A stretch of 64,000 nt of DNA from Glaciecola sp. 33A (GCF_002836745.1 NZ_PJAR01000038.1:1-64000), one strand, 5' to 3'; counted from the first letter of the stretch, positions 40,048 through 50,969 are shown. Made by a program: numbers and translations. Notes: a model not told the origin generated them from the letters alone.

Positions 40048-40075
40048 ATATAAGAACGGACTGAATTTTTTCAAG
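40048..40075 (-). promoter_or_regulatory. Sigma32-like promoter of ibpA
   Basis: Minus strand: CTTGAAA (40075-40069), 13-base spacer, TCTTATAT (40055-40048; five of eight matches to CCCCATAT). Transcription would start near 40040, giving a leader of about 90 bases that contains the thermometer. Confidence 0.65.
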
Positions 40076-40080
40076 AACAA

Positions 40081-40443
40081 AACGTGATTAATTTTTATAA
40101 AACTAACAATATGAACTAAAGTTTTTTTAAATCAAAGAGTTGTGATTTATTCTCTACTATAGGTTATTAACTACTTGCGCCGCATATTTTTCGCTGTGAC
40201 GCATTTAAGGTATTTATTATAATTGGAATGGTTGTTTAATCAGTTCTTCCAATACTGCTCTTCCAAAACAGCTCTTTCAATACTGCTCCTCCAAAAGAGC
40301 TAGAGGAAGAGAATGACTGCCAATGATGGCATCGCGAAATGCGCGGATGTTGATCGAGAGGGGCATGCAAATCTTCGTTAGCTTGCGCATGCAATTCCTT
40401 TACAGTTTTTATATGTTCGACATAAGCCCAGTATAAAAGTGCG
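40081..40443. other. Intergenic region between ibpA and hisIE with 14-bp repeats
   Basis: About 360 bases. It holds a four-copy 14-bp imperfect tandem repeat at 40244-40299 and GCATGC palindromes near 40365 and 40389. No gene or clear hisIE terminator recognised. Confidence 0.4.
40244..40299. repeat. Intergenic 14-bp tandem repeat, four copies
   Basis: Units TTCTTCCAATACTG, CTCTTCCAAAACAG, CTCTTTCAATACTG and CTCCTCCAAAAGAG follow one another without gaps. The copies differ at several positions each. Confidence 0.75.
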
Positions 40444-41064
40444 TTATTTATTGTGCCGAGCTTGTAATACTGCGATAGCGTCGTTTAATGAAAGGTTACT
40501 GGCTTGGAGTAGCACAATCAGGTGATATAACAAATCAGCAGATTCATTTTTCAATTCTTCTAAATCTTGAACTACAGCGGCAAGTGCGGTTTCAACCCCT
40601 TCTTCGCCCACTTTTTGTGCAATACGCTTAATGCCTTTACTGTAGAGTTCGGCCGTATAGCTAGTGGATGGATCAGCTTCTTTGCGCTCTGCTAATATTT
40701 GCTCTAACTCAGCAACAAAGGTCATGGTTGGTAGTTCACTATTAAACCAACAAGTACTAGCACCGGTATGGCAAGTCGGGCCGTTTGGCTTAGCCAAAAT
40801 CAGCAGGGAATCTTGATCACAATCAGCTGAAATATCCACTAAATCTAAGGTATTACCAGAGGTTTCGCCTTTCATCCATAAACGTTGTTTTGAGCGACTG
40901 AAAAAGGTGACCTTGCCAGACTCAAGGGTTTTCGCTAGCGCTTCTTGATCCATATAACCTTGCATCAAGACCCGCCCTGAGTGCGAGTCTTGAATCACCG
41001 CGGGTAATAAATTTTTCATTTTCTCCCACGCCAACTGGGTAGATGTTTCGTGTGTGATTTTCAT
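40444..41064 (-). CDS. hisIE: Phosphoribosyl-AMP cyclohydrolase / phosphoribosyl-ATP pyrophosphatase
   Basis: 206 residues from the ATG at 41064, chosen for its AGGA ribosome site and family N terminus; an upstream in-frame ATG (41127) would overlap hisF. A bifunctional enzyme for steps 2 and 3 of histidine synthesis. HisI domain (about 10-110): [25 protein letters not shown] and the metal-binding Cys/His region [12 protein letters not shown]. HisE domain (about 120-205): [12 protein letters not shown]-type helix ([14 protein letters not shown]). Last gene of the his operon. Confidence 0.95.
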   Translation of the reverse strand: MKITHETSTQLAWEKMKNLLPAVIQDSHSGRVLMQGYMDQEALAKTLESGKVTFFSRSKQRLWMKGETSGNTLDLVDISADCDQDSLLILAKPNGPTCHTGASTCWFNSELPTMTFVAELEQILAERKEADPSTSYTAELYSKGIKRIAQKVGEEGVETALAAVVQDLEELKNESADLLYHLIVLLQASNLSLNDAIAVLQARHNK

Positions 41065-41090
41065 TCTTGTTCCTATTGAGTCAACGCGCA

Positions 41091-41864
41091 TTAGCTGCGC
41101 ATTTCTATTCCTTGAATGGATAGCCAAGCTTTTAGTTCAGGTATATCTATAATAGCTTTATGAAAGACGGATGCAGCTAGTGCACCATCAACATCAGCTT
41201 GATTATAAACGTCGGCAAAATGCTGCATTTCCCCCGCACCGCCGGATGCAATAAGCGGCACCTTACAAACGGCCCTCACTGCGGCAAGTTGCGCGATGTC
41301 ATACCCGGTGCGAACACCGTCTCGATTCATACAGTTCAAAACAATTTCACCAGCACCAAGTGACTGAACTTCTTTGACCCAGTCGATGGTCTGCCATGCC
41401 GTTTTTTGGGTGCGCGTTTCGTCACCGGTAAATTGATATACTTCATACTGCCCAGTTTCTTCATTAAAAAAACTATCAATGCCAATAACAACGCACTGTT
41501 GGCCGAAGGTGTCATGTAAATCTTTGATTAATTTTGGGTTAGATAATGCAGGGCTATTTATCGATATTTTATCCGCGCCCATTTCGAGAATTTTACCCGC
41601 ATCTTTAACTGACTTAATGCCACCTGCAACGCAAAACGGAATATCAATCACTTGCGCAATTTTAGTTACCCAACTTTTTTCGACTACGCGTTGATCGCTC
41701 GAGGCGGTAATATCATAAAACACCAGTTCGTCAGCACCGGCTTGTGCATAACGCTTAGCTAGTGGCACAATATCACCAATAATTTCGTGATTACGAAACT
41801 TAACCCCTTTAACTACAACACCGTCTTTTACGTCGAGGCATGGGATTATGCGTTTGGCTAACAT
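41091..41864 (-). CDS. hisF: Imidazole glycerol phosphate synthase cyclase subunit HisF
   Basis: 257 residues, a (beta/alpha)8 barrel. [20 protein letters not shown] contains the catalytic Asp (CLDV), and the second catalytic Asp is in [13 protein letters not shown]. It joins HisH to make IGP and AICAR. It is separated from hisA by a branched-chain aminotransferase gene instead of following it directly as usual. Confidence 0.97.
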   Translation of the reverse strand: MLAKRIIPCLDVKDGVVVKGVKFRNHEIIGDIVPLAKRYAQAGADELVFYDITASSDQRVVEKSWVTKIAQVIDIPFCVAGGIKSVKDAGKILEMGADKISINSPALSNPKLIKDLHDTFGQQCVVIGIDSFFNEETGQYEVYQFTGDETRTQKTAWQTIDWVKEVQSLGAGEIVLNCMNRDGVRTGYDIAQLAAVRAVCKVPLIASGGAGEMQHFADVYNQADVDGALAASVFHKAIIDIPELKAWLSIQGIEMRS

Positions 41865-42022
41865 TGCGCTCCACCTAGGTTATACCTTTGATTTTTCAAT
41901 CTTTTAATTTTCATCTTGAGCGTTTTTGATTTTTTACAGGTCGACATAAGATACACTTCATATATATTTCTGTTAATAAGATTGCATATAAATTCAGGCA
42001 GAGAAATAAAACTACATAAATA

Positions 42023-43021
42023 TCAGTTAACTTTAACCAGCCAATTGTGCTTGTCTTCGGCCTTACCCCATTGAATATCATTCAATGTTTGGCGCAATTT
42101 CATTGTGGTTGGGCCAGCTTCGCCATCGCCGACTTGATGCTCTTTATCATTATGAATAAAGGTACCTACTGGCGTAAGTACTGCAGCAGTGCCTGAAAGC
42201 GCTGCTTCAACACCTGGTTTTGCTGCTCTCTTCAATAACTCATCAACACTGATGTCTCGTTCACTAATGGTCATGCCTAAGTCAGCAGCGAGGGTTAAAA
42301 TAGAATCACGAGTAACGCCATGTAAAAAACTAGAGTCTAATGCTTTGGTGATGATTTCGTTACCATCAATCAAAATAAAGTTGGCTGCCCCGGTTTCTTG
42401 TACATCACCATTTGGACAGAACAGTATTTGATCAGCTTGTACGTCGCTACGCGCTTTTAAAATAGGGCCTAATGCACTTGCATAGTTGCCACCACTTTTA
42501 ATCATTCCCATGTGCGGTGAGCAGCGCATACCTGTTTCGTCAAGCAATAAGCGCAGCGGTTTGGCGCCGCCGGCAAAGTAATCGCCTACAGGTGACAATA
42601 GCACGTATAACATAGAGGTCAGCGATGGAGCTGCGGCTTTGCCGATAGACGCTTCTGTACCAACATGAGTAGGGCGAATATACATAGAGCCAGGTGGTCG
42701 TGGCACGTCATCAGCATATTGAGCAACAATGTCTAGGATCATCGCTTCTACTTGGTGTTTGTCTATTTTAGGTAAATTCAGTAGTTCACTGCTTTGCTCA
42801 AAACGGTTGAGGTTTTTATCCATTCTAAATACGTAAATACCGCCATCTTCGTGACGAAAGGCTTTCAAACCTTCAAAACAAGTACTTGAATAGTGCAACA
42901 CATGGGCGCCTGGATGAATTTGAATACTCTCAGCAGAGACTTTTTGGGTATCGTTCCAGTTATCATCTTCAAAAGTTGCCAATGCCATTTGTGGCATAAA
43001 AACAGTCCCGAACGCAGCCAT
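42023..43021 (-). CDS. ilvE: Branched-chain amino acid aminotransferase
   Basis: 332 residues, fold-type IV PLP enzyme of the longer BCAT type (ilvE_II-like). HYSSTCFEGLKAFRH, GSMYIRPTHVGTEA and the PLP-Lys stretch MIKSGGNYASAL are visible. It transfers amino groups between Glu and Leu/Ile/Val keto acids. It lies inside the his operon between hisA and hisF, with 200 and 158 bases of non-coding DNA on its sides, so it probably has its own promoter. Tyr-Ile-Arg-Pro chemistry and length argue against D-amino acid transaminase. Confidence 0.9.
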   Translation of the reverse strand: MAAFGTVFMPQMALATFEDDNWNDTQKVSAESIQIHPGAHVLHYSSTCFEGLKAFRHEDGGIYVFRMDKNLNRFEQSSELLNLPKIDKHQVEAMILDIVAQYADDVPRPPGSMYIRPTHVGTEASIGKAAAPSLTSMLYVLLSPVGDYFAGGAKPLRLLLDETGMRCSPHMGMIKSGGNYASALGPILKARSDVQADQILFCPNGDVQETGAANFILIDGNEIITKALDSSFLHGVTRDSILTLAADLGMTISERDISVDELLKRAAKPGVEAALSGTAAVLTPVGTFIHNDKEHQVGDGEAGPTTMKLRQTLNDIQWGKAEDKHNWLVKVN

Positions 43022-43221
43022 GTATAATTCCCACTTTTTGTTGTTGGCGTTAATCGCCTAATTTTATTGACCTTGTACTATCAGCACGTTGCCCGATAGC
43101 GTTTATAATGACGACTATTTTACGTAATATTTAACTTTGAACAATAGCTGTCGCAGGTTTGCATTACATTTATTAGTGCTAAGTCAATTAAGGTCCTACA
43201 TCTTGCTCACAAATTCGTTAC

Positions 43222-43965
<744 letters not shown>

Positions 43966-44712
43966 TCACAACTGAATAAAGTTTTTGAGTAACTGCGCGC
44001 CAGCATCACTGGAACGCTCTGGGTGAAATTGCACACCGAAAAAATTATCTTTATGGATCGCGGCGGAAAAAGTAGTGCCAATATCAGCTTTAAGTTGCTC
44101 GGCACTTATTGGCTTGGCACTTATTGGCTTAGCACTCATTGGGCCAGCATCTACTAGCTCAGCGTTTGCGTGAATAGGTACTACGCCTATGTCTGATTGC
44201 TTTTTAGCTGAAGAATAATGGCAAGTGGCTAGTGTATGTGCATAGTTATCAATGGCATAACTATGCACAAAATAGAAATGCTCGCCATCTGGAATGCCAA
44301 CAAACAAAGGGTTTGCAAGTTTACTTGTGACTCTATTCCAACCCATATGCGGTAAACGTAAATTGCCTACTTGCATGCGTTTTACGTGACCGGGAATTAA
44401 ATTCAAGCTACTAGTCAAATCAGTTTTACCAAATTCACCTTCTTGTGAGTCGGTGACCATCAATTGCATACCCAAGCAAACACCTAATGTGGGCTGAGTT
44501 AACCCGCGTAAGCAACTGGCTAAGGCTTTTTTGTTAATACTGCTCATTGCTGCAGGTGCACTGCCAACACCAGGTAAAAGCACTCTTTGCGCCTTTGCTA
44601 TTACCTTAACATCGTCAGACACGTCAACGTTGATACCTAATCGCTCAAATGCAAACTTAACTGACGATATGTTCGCACAGCCGGTATTTACAATGACCAA
44701 TGAGTTAGACAT
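43966..44712 (-). CDS. hisH: Imidazole glycerol phosphate synthase glutaminase subunit HisH
   Basis: 248 residues, class I glutamine amidotransferase. The nucleophile Cys is in LGVCLGMQLM, and the catalytic His and Glu are in GVQFHPERSS. It supplies ammonia to HisF. It is longer than the usual 196-210 residues because of an insertion near residues 185-210 (SAKPISAKPISAEQ) encoded by 15-bp repeats at 44101-44145. The stop of hisB lies directly before its ATG. Confidence 0.95.
   Translation of the reverse strand: MSNSLVIVNTGCANISSVKFAFERLGINVDVSDDVKVIAKAQRVLLPGVGSAPAAMSSINKKALASCLRGLTQPTLGVCLGMQLMVTDSQEGEFGKTDLTSSLNLIPGHVKRMQVGNLRLPHMGWNRVTSKLANPLFVGIPDGEHFYFVHSYAIDNYAHTLATCHYSSAKKQSDIGVVPIHANAELVDAGPMSAKPISAKPISAEQLKADIGTTFSAAIHKDNFFGVQFHPERSSDAGAQLLKNFIQL
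44101..44145 (-). repeat. 15-bp coding repeats in hisH
   Basis: Two identical copies of GGCACTTATTGGCTT (44101-44130, plus-strand reading) and a third diverged copy (44131-44145). They encode SAKPI units in a poorly conserved loop of HisH. Confidence 0.85.
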
Positions 44713-45783
44713 TTATAATGATCCTTTCGTGCTTGGTAGGGCATCACCTTGTTTCGCTATTGCTTGGCGCAACGCACGACCAAACACTTTAAATAGGCTT
44801 TCGACTTGGTGATGCGCATTGCCTTCTGTTGTTGATAAATGCAATGACAAACCCATTGTCTGCGCAATTGAATAGAAAAAGTGAGGCACCATTTCAACTG
44901 CCATATCACCAACTGAATCACGACTAAACGGCGCATCAAATTTTAAGTGAGGGCGGTTTGAAATATCCATAATACATTCGGCTCGACACTCATCCATTGG
45001 CAAGGCGAAGCCAAACCGAGCAATTCCTCGCTTATCGCCTAAGGCTTTTTTCAGGCATTCACCCAGTGCGAGAGCGGTATCTTCAACACTGTGATGATCG
45101 TCTATGTGGAGGTCACCATCAACACTCACGTTAAGGTAAAAACCGCCATGTGTGGCTACTTGATCGAGCATATGGTCAAAAAAACCGATACCGGTATGTA
45201 TTTCTGGTTTTTGTGAACTGTCTAAGTTTACTTTTACCCTAATATCTGTTTCTGATGTCGTTCTGACCACTTCTGCAATGCGCTCTGTTACTGTTAATTG
45301 CTGTGTGATCATCGGCCAATTGTTAGTTGCGGGGTCGTACTTAATACCCTTGATGCCCATATTCTCTGCAAGTTGTATGTCAGTATCACGATCGCCAATC
45401 ACAAACGACCGCGTAAAATCGACTCTACCTGCTTGCAAGTAGTCTTTTATCAGCCCTAATTTAGGCTTTCTGCAACTGCAATTATCGGCATCAAAGTGCG
45501 GGCAAATTAATACGTCATCGAATATCACGCCTTGGCTGGAAAATATGTTCATCATCGCGTTGTGTGGCAAATCAAAGTCAGCGATTGGAAAACTTTCCGT
45601 ACCTAAACCATCTTGATTCGAAACCATCACCAATCTGAAACCAGCGGCTTGGAGTTTAAGTAGCTCAGGAATAACACTGGCTTCAAAGACCAACTTCTCT
45701 AAGTTGTCGAGTTGCTTATCAACGGGGGGCTCTTCCACTAAAGTGCCGTCACGATCAATGAAAAGAATAGATTGTTGACTCAT
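44713..45783 (-). CDS. hisB: Histidinol-phosphatase / imidazoleglycerol-phosphate dehydratase
   Basis: 356 residues from the ATG at 45783; the ATG at 45804 lies inside hisC and is less likely. Bifunctional HisB of the gammaproteobacterial type. The HAD-type phosphatase domain (about 1-165) has FIDRDGTL with the nucleophile Asp and zinc ligands in [11 protein letters not shown]. The dehydratase domain (about 170-356) has [24 protein letters not shown] and HHQVESLFK. Steps 6 and 8 of the pathway. Confidence 0.96.
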   Translation of the reverse strand: MSQQSILFIDRDGTLVEEPPVDKQLDNLEKLVFEASVIPELLKLQAAGFRLVMVSNQDGLGTESFPIADFDLPHNAMMNIFSSQGVIFDDVLICPHFDADNCSCRKPKLGLIKDYLQAGRVDFTRSFVIGDRDTDIQLAENMGIKGIKYDPATNNWPMITQQLTVTERIAEVVRTTSETDIRVKVNLDSSQKPEIHTGIGFFDHMLDQVATHGGFYLNVSVDGDLHIDDHHSVEDTALALGECLKKALGDKRGIARFGFALPMDECRAECIMDISNRPHLKFDAPFSRDSVGDMAVEMVPHFFYSIAQTMGLSLHLSTTEGNAHHQVESLFKVFGRALRQAIAKQGDALPSTKGSL

Positions 45784-45784
45784 A

Positions 45785-46921
45785 TTATTGATTTCCGTCG
45801 GCAAAGAATGCCTTAATTAATGATAATAATGTGTTGTTCTGCTCTGGGGTTCCGATACTAATGCGCAGACAATTATTCAAGTTTATCTGTTTTGATTGAT
45901 CGCGAATTAGCATTTTGTTTTTCACAAGAAAAGCCATGAGCTCAGTTTTTCTTTGTGTTCTAAAGAGCACAAAGTTGGCGTTAATATTACCGACAATTTG
46001 AATATCACCAATGTCAGTTAAGACTTCACGCAATGCAATCAATTCTGTCTTTAATAAATCAACGTCGCGACGCATTTTAAGCAAACCGTCTGATTCGAGC
46101 GCTTTGCTTGCAACTTGAGCAACTGGTGCAGGAATAGGGTACGGCGCAATAACTTTCAATAATATTTGGACAATTGCCGCTGATGCTAGCGTAAATCCGC
46201 AACGTAAACCAGCTAGCGCGAACGCTTTTGATAAGGTTCGCAATATCACTAAATTTTCATATTGTTCGAGTAAATCAGTTTGGTTTTGAGTAATATCAAA
46301 TTCGATATAAGCTTCGTCCACTACAACAATAGCTTTATCTTTGAATGCTTCAAGCACGGTCACAATGTCTTGCCTGGAAACACTGGTGCCGGTCGGGTTG
46401 TTTGGCGAGCAAATGAACACTGCTTTGACTTTACCAACATACGTTAGTATGTCGGCTATATTAAGGGTGAAATCGTCATTGAGTACTGATTTTTGTACAC
46501 CAACGTTAAACGTTTGAGCACTGATCGCATACATACCATAAGTGGGAGGGCAAATAAGAATACTGTCTTTGCGCGGTTCACAAAATGCGCGAATGATGAG
46601 TTCTATGCCCTCATCGGCGCCTCTTGTTACCAAGGTTTGCGCTGCCTGTAAGTTTGTATATTTTGTATAGCCTTTGATCACGGTGTCAGGCTGGCAATCA
46701 GGATAACGATTAAATACTGATGAATCGACAGTGTATTCCCCTGCAAACGGAGACTCATTGGCGTTTAACCATACATGGCCTGTATCGGTACCAGAGCCGG
46801 CGAAGAGTCGTCTTGCCGATTCGTAAGGGGTTAACTTATTAACATGCTCAAGGCTGAGGTCTAACAGCCAATTTGCTGTCGTGTTTATCTCATTGCCTCT
46901 GTTTTTTTGTTTCGTGTTCAT
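45785..46921 (-). CDS. hisC: Histidinol-phosphate aminotransferase
   Basis: 378 residues, fold-type I PLP enzyme. NANESPF near residues 53-59, [19 protein letters not shown], and the PLP-Lys in [17 protein letters not shown] (Lys in TLSKAF). Seventh step of the pathway. It begins two bases after the hisD stop and ends one base before hisB starts. Confidence 0.96.
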   Translation of the reverse strand: MNTKQKNRGNEINTTANWLLDLSLEHVNKLTPYESARRLFAGSGTDTGHVWLNANESPFAGEYTVDSSVFNRYPDCQPDTVIKGYTKYTNLQAAQTLVTRGADEGIELIIRAFCEPRKDSILICPPTYGMYAISAQTFNVGVQKSVLNDDFTLNIADILTYVGKVKAVFICSPNNPTGTSVSRQDIVTVLEAFKDKAIVVVDEAYIEFDITQNQTDLLEQYENLVILRTLSKAFALAGLRCGFTLASAAIVQILLKVIAPYPIPAPVAQVASKALESDGLLKMRRDVDLLKTELIALREVLTDIGDIQIVGNINANFVLFRTQRKTELMAFLVKNKMLIRDQSKQINLNNCLRISIGTPEQNNTLLSLIKAFFADGNQ

Positions 46922-46923
46922 GG

Positions 46924-48381
46924 CTACTTACCTGCCGGGGTGTAAATATATACATGACCGTCTGTTTCATTGTGGCTGTTGTTTGTGTTATTTTCCGCTT
47001 CATTTACCGCACTGTTCACAACACTATCGTCTTTCACTGTAACATTTTCAGACTGTGCAAGTGAAGTAGAGGGTAGATCTAAACCTGTTAATCTAATTTT
47101 AACCGCGTTTCTATGTGCATCGAGACCTTCTGCATCTGCTAAGTCCATAATGGCATCACCAATATTCTCTAATCCTTCACGCGATAATTCTTGCACCGTA
47201 TAACGGCGCATAAAATCTAGTAAGCCCAAGCTCGAATAGTTTCGCGCATAACCATAGGTTGGCAATACATGATTAGTACCACTTGCATAATCACCCGCTG
47301 ACTCTGGAGAATAAGCCCCAATAAATATAGAACCGGCGTGTTTCAAGGTTGCTAATAGGTCGCGAGCATGGTCAGTTTGTACAATCAAATGCTCAGGTGC
47401 ATAGGCGTTGCTGACCAAAACACATTCTTCAATACTATCGGTAAGAATATAACGACTGTTATCTACCGCTTTAGTTGCAATATCATGGCGCGAAAGTTGA
47501 GCAAGTTGTAAGCCGATTTGTTGTTGTACTTTCACAATCAACGTGCGGTCATTACTCACTAATACGGCTTGTGAATCTGCGCCATGTTCAGCCTGCGAAA
47601 GCAAGTCAGCAGCGACAAATCCGGCATTCGCATTTGCATCAGCGATAACCAATACTTCAGAAGGACCCGCGGGCATATCGATAGCCGCGCCGCTAACAAC
47701 TTGGCTAACTTGTTGTTTTGCTTCGGTAACAAAGCTATTACCAGGACCAAATATTTTATCGACTTTAGGTATGCTCTCGGTACCAAATGCCATTGCTGCA
47801 ATTGCTTGAGCGCCACCACAGAGGTAAATGTGTTTAATCCCACATAGCTTTGCGGCATAACAAATTTCAGGTGCGATGGTGCCTTGTGGAGAGGGTGGTG
47901 TGCATAAAATAGGCAATTCACAACCAGCTACTTGGGCTGACACGCCCAACATCAACACAGTTGAAGGTAAAGGTGCACTGCCACCGGGAATGTAAAGACC
48001 CACTTTTTCTAAGGCTGCGTGTTTTTGTTCACATAACACACCCGGTGTTGTTTCAATTTGAATATCCTGAGGTATTTGGGCCTCATGAAATATTTTTATA
48101 TTTGCATACGCTTTATCAATAGCGATTTTGACCTTCGCTTTAATTTTGCTTTCTGCTTGCTCAATGATGGCTGGGTCTAAGCGCAATTCACTCAGTTCTG
48201 CACCATCAAATTGTTTTGTATATTCAAATACGGCGGCGTCTTTGTTTTCACGCACACGACTCAAAATCTTAGTCACCGTATCACGCAAAATAACACTGTC
48301 TTTCATTGCTGGACGCAACAGCGCATCTATTTGTTGTTGCTTGGTTAGACAAGCCCATTCAATAATTGATTGCGACAACAT
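46924..48381 (-). CDS. hisD: Histidinol dehydrogenase
   Basis: 485 residues. NAD-dependent oxidation of histidinol to histidine (last two steps). GLYIPGGSAPLPSTVLMLG, GPGNSFVTEAK, DMPAGPSEVLVIAD and the zinc/catalytic region AEHGADSQ and NHVLPTYGYAR are present. The conserved enzyme ends near residue 433. A polar tail of about 50 residues (Ser/Asn/Glu/Val-rich, NNTNNSHNETDGH) is extra compared with the usual 430-435 residues and has no known role. Confidence 0.96.
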   Translation of the reverse strand: MLSQSIIEWACLTKQQQIDALLRPAMKDSVILRDTVTKILSRVRENKDAAVFEYTKQFDGAELSELRLDPAIIEQAESKIKAKVKIAIDKAYANIKIFHEAQIPQDIQIETTPGVLCEQKHAALEKVGLYIPGGSAPLPSTVLMLGVSAQVAGCELPILCTPPSPQGTIAPEICYAAKLCGIKHIYLCGGAQAIAAMAFGTESIPKVDKIFGPGNSFVTEAKQQVSQVVSGAAIDMPAGPSEVLVIADANANAGFVAADLLSQAEHGADSQAVLVSNDRTLIVKVQQQIGLQLAQLSRHDIATKAVDNSRYILTDSIEECVLVSNAYAPEHLIVQTDHARDLLATLKHAGSIFIGAYSPESAGDYASGTNHVLPTYGYARNYSSLGLLDFMRRYTVQELSREGLENIGDAIMDLADAEGLDAHRNAVKIRLTGLDLPSTSLAQSENVTVKDDSVVNSAVNEAENNTNNSHNETDGHVYIYTPAGK

Positions 48382-48386
48382 CGCTA

Positions 48387-49286
48387 TTACCCCATCATTT
48401 TTTCAATTGGCATAACAAGAATTGAGCTACAGCCCAACGATTTTAATTTTTCCATGGTTTCCCAGAACAATGTCTCTGAGCTCACCACGTGAATAGCGAC
48501 AGTGTCGTCATTACCTGCTAACGGCAGTACAGTCGGGTTTTCAGCACCAGGGAGTAAACTTTTGACTTGCTCTAAGTAGGCCTTAGGTGCATGCAACATG
48601 ATGTATTTGCTTTCTTTTGCCTGCAGAACACCATCAACGCGCGGTAATAAGCGATTTATTAATGCTTGCTTGTCATCACTTAAAGGCTGCGCTCTTTGTA
48701 TTAAGACGGCTTTTGATTCAAAAATAACTTCTTGTTCACGCAATCCATTGGCTTCAAGTGTCGCGCCTGTTGATACAAGGTCGCATATTGCGTCAGCAAC
48801 ACCGGCACGCGGCGCAACTTCAACTGAGCCTGTTAGCATGACGGCTTGTGCATCAATATTATTTTCTTTGAAGTAGCGCTCTAGCAGATAAGGATAAGTT
48901 GTCGCTACTTTGGTGCCATTTAATGTTTTTATGCCGTCGTATGGCATCTCGTTTGGGATAGCAATAGACAAACGGCAACCGCCATAATCTAAACGACGAA
49001 GCGTTTTGAACTCGGCAGGACGTTTAGATGATTGACGTTCAAGCATTTTTTCCTCAAGTTCGTTTTCGCCAATAAAGCCCATATCGACAACGCCATCCAT
49101 CACTAGTCCTGGAATGTCGTCGTCTCGCACAAGTAATAAATCGATAGGCTGATTGGTTGAATGAGCAATGAGCAAGCGATCTCTAATTTGTAGTTTTATA
49201 CCAATCGCTTTTAACAACGCAATGCTGTCATCACTTAATCGGCCTTTTTTCTGTACCGCAATTTTTAATCTTGTTGAATCGCTCAT
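48387..49286 (-). CDS. hisG: ATP phosphoribosyltransferase (long form)
   Basis: 299 residues, the hexameric long form with C-terminal ACT-like regulatory domain (about 225-299), so no HisZ is needed. Catalytic core signatures: [35 protein letters not shown] (split) and the PRPP-loop [14 protein letters not shown]. First committed step, feedback-inhibited by histidine. First structural gene after the hisL attenuator. Confidence 0.97.
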   Translation of the reverse strand: MSDSTRLKIAVQKKGRLSDDSIALLKAIGIKLQIRDRLLIAHSTNQPIDLLLVRDDDIPGLVMDGVVDMGFIGENELEEKMLERQSSKRPAEFKTLRRLDYGGCRLSIAIPNEMPYDGIKTLNGTKVATTYPYLLERYFKENNIDAQAVMLTGSVEVAPRAGVADAICDLVSTGATLEANGLREQEVIFESKAVLIQRAQPLSDDKQALINRLLPRVDGVLQAKESKYIMLHAPKAYLEQVKSLLPGAENPTVLPLAGNDDTVAIHVVSSETLFWETMEKLKSLGCSSILVMPIEKMMG

Positions 49287-49506
49287 TTCTGGTTCCTTTG
49301 TATGCTTTCGCTTAATTGCTACTACTTGTTAATCTATATTGGGAGTTTCTAAGGTTCACAAAATCTTTATTACACGGTAAGCACAAATAGTAACTTACGG
49401 CTCTAAGATCAAGCGCAACGCCTTTACTTATGCAATCTAATCGCTCTATCTTGTACCCATTCCAGCCCAGAGAGATCGATTTGATTTAATATGCAACGAA
49501 AACCAA

Positions 49507-49538
49507 ACAAAAAACCCCCGAAAGTTTCCTCTCGAGGG
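49507..49538 (-). terminator. his operon attenuator terminator
   Basis: Minus strand: CCCTCGA (49538-49532) pairs with TTCGGGG (49522-49516) with one U-G pair, followed by a T-rich run over 49514-49507. It lies between the leader peptide and hisG, where transcription attenuation terminators belong. Confidence 0.8.
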
Positions 49539-49599
49539 CTTCAAATTTCTTTAATGCCACGGAAAGGAAACAACACCCTTCCAGCACGAACCTGAAAGG

Positions 49600-49644
49600 T
49601 TATGCGTTCATATGATGCTGGTGGCTGAGATTTGTAATAGTCAT
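49600..49644 (-). CDS. hisL: his operon leader peptide
   Basis: A 14-codon frame on the minus strand, MTITNLSHQHHMNA, ending TAA at 49602-49600. Three of five consecutive codons (CAC CAG CAT CAT within SHQHH) specify His, as expected for an attenuator that senses charged tRNA-His. An intrinsic terminator follows about 60 bases on, then hisG. No strong ribosome-binding site precedes the ATG at 49644. Confidence 0.8.
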   Translation of the reverse strand: MTITNLSHQHHMNA

Positions 49645-49879
49645 TTTAGTTCGATTCTATTTACGAATTTTCCAAGTAGGTTAATGTTATATAACTTGAT
49701 GTTTATAATCAACCGCAAACGCAAGAGAAATCCACTTTGTTTTACATAACTCATGTCAATTGTATATAAGAACGGGTGACTGTTAGATAATAATCAACGG
49801 TATTGTTTGATTTTTGCACGTGATTCTGGGTATCGCTTGTGCGTTTAGTTGGTGTTCATAGTCGCGCCCTTTAAAGCGA

Positions 49880-50719
49880 CTAATCTTTACTCAATACGCG
49901 TTCCCATGATTGTATTATTGGAGTTGATTCGGCTAATTTTAGCTGCAATTCGGTGTCATCAAGGTCGGCGTCTCTTAGTTCGTGAATATTGGTTTGAACG
50001 GCGGTGCGAAACTTTTTAACGTCGCGCCAAAGTTTCAAAAATTGTTCATACTCTTGCCTTGTCATATTGCTAGCGTCGTCAACATCACTCGCAGCTAACA
50101 GAGGTCCTAAGACTCGATAGCCTTGCTGCAAACGTTCGCCGTGTTGAGTTTCAAACGCCTTTAGATAAGGATTATTTTGCGTTTGTGCGAGTTTCATGGA
50201 ATTTGCTTCTTTTTTGAAACGAGAGAATTGCTTAATATAGATTTGAAGCTCAACACTATCTGCACTTTGCCATTTTTTAAGTGAATCCATATTCATTACA
50301 GTATTAGATATTGGGTCAACAATTAACACCGTAGGTGTGGCAAAGTAATTCGGGTAGCCGACTAAAGAAGTGATATCTCGTCGGTCCTCAAGATAGCCGA
50401 CATCAATAAATTGGGTAACATAGGGCTCTGACAATACCGTTTGCATTTTGTTAGTAGAGAAACGTTCGGCTAAACCAACGCTATCATGACACCATTGCGC
50501 GCCTAACACGATTAAGGCATATTTATTCTCAGCACTCGCTTTCCTTAATGCGGTTTGGGCTTGCAACATTGGGTTATCGGTTGCAGTAAAAACATAGTGT
50601 GGAAGTACCGTTTTCTCTTCATTATCAAGAGCAATCGACGCTGGCGTAAAAATAACGCATAGAAAGAACGAGACAGTCTTTCCTAGAAGAGTAATTTTTT
50701 TAATAGTTTGAACGTTCAT
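49880..50719 (-). CDS. Secreted thioredoxin-fold protein
   Basis: 279 residues. A hydrophobic signal (about 10-31, ending IALD) is followed by a thioredoxin-like domain (about 60-165). The active-site position reads GAQWCHDS, with a single Cys (CxxS), and the cis-Pro loop reads FATPTVLIVD. The C-terminal 100 residues are helical and charged and match no family I know. A one-Cys site suggests monothiol or binding function rather than disulfide exchange. Gene stands alone between the his operon and the GNAT gene. Confidence 0.7.
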   Translation of the reverse strand: MNVQTIKKITLLGKTVSFFLCVIFTPASIALDNEEKTVLPHYVFTATDNPMLQAQTALRKASAENKYALIVLGAQWCHDSVGLAERFSTNKMQTVLSEPYVTQFIDVGYLEDRRDITSLVGYPNYFATPTVLIVDPISNTVMNMDSLKKWQSADSVELQIYIKQFSRFKKEANSMKLAQTQNNPYLKAFETQHGERLQQGYRVLGPLLAASDVDDASNMTRQEYEQFLKLWRDVKKFRTAVQTNIHELRDADLDDTELQLKLAESTPIIQSWERVLSKD

Positions 50720-50969
50720 TAGTCATTTATTGTTTCAAATTTTAGTAGCATAAACATATCACTTTTTATAACTAGAAACATTCTGATACGAGTGATCTAA
50801 TTAAAAAAAATACAGCTTACAATACAAAGTCAACATATAGTATTTGCGTGAATCGATTTTCAAAAGTAAATTCAAAGTTCAAGCAAGCAATTAGATAAAA
50901 GAGTGTTGTTTTTTGCTGTAACGTAGTTAACATCAATTGTAATAATAACAACCCCAACGCGATCTCTAA

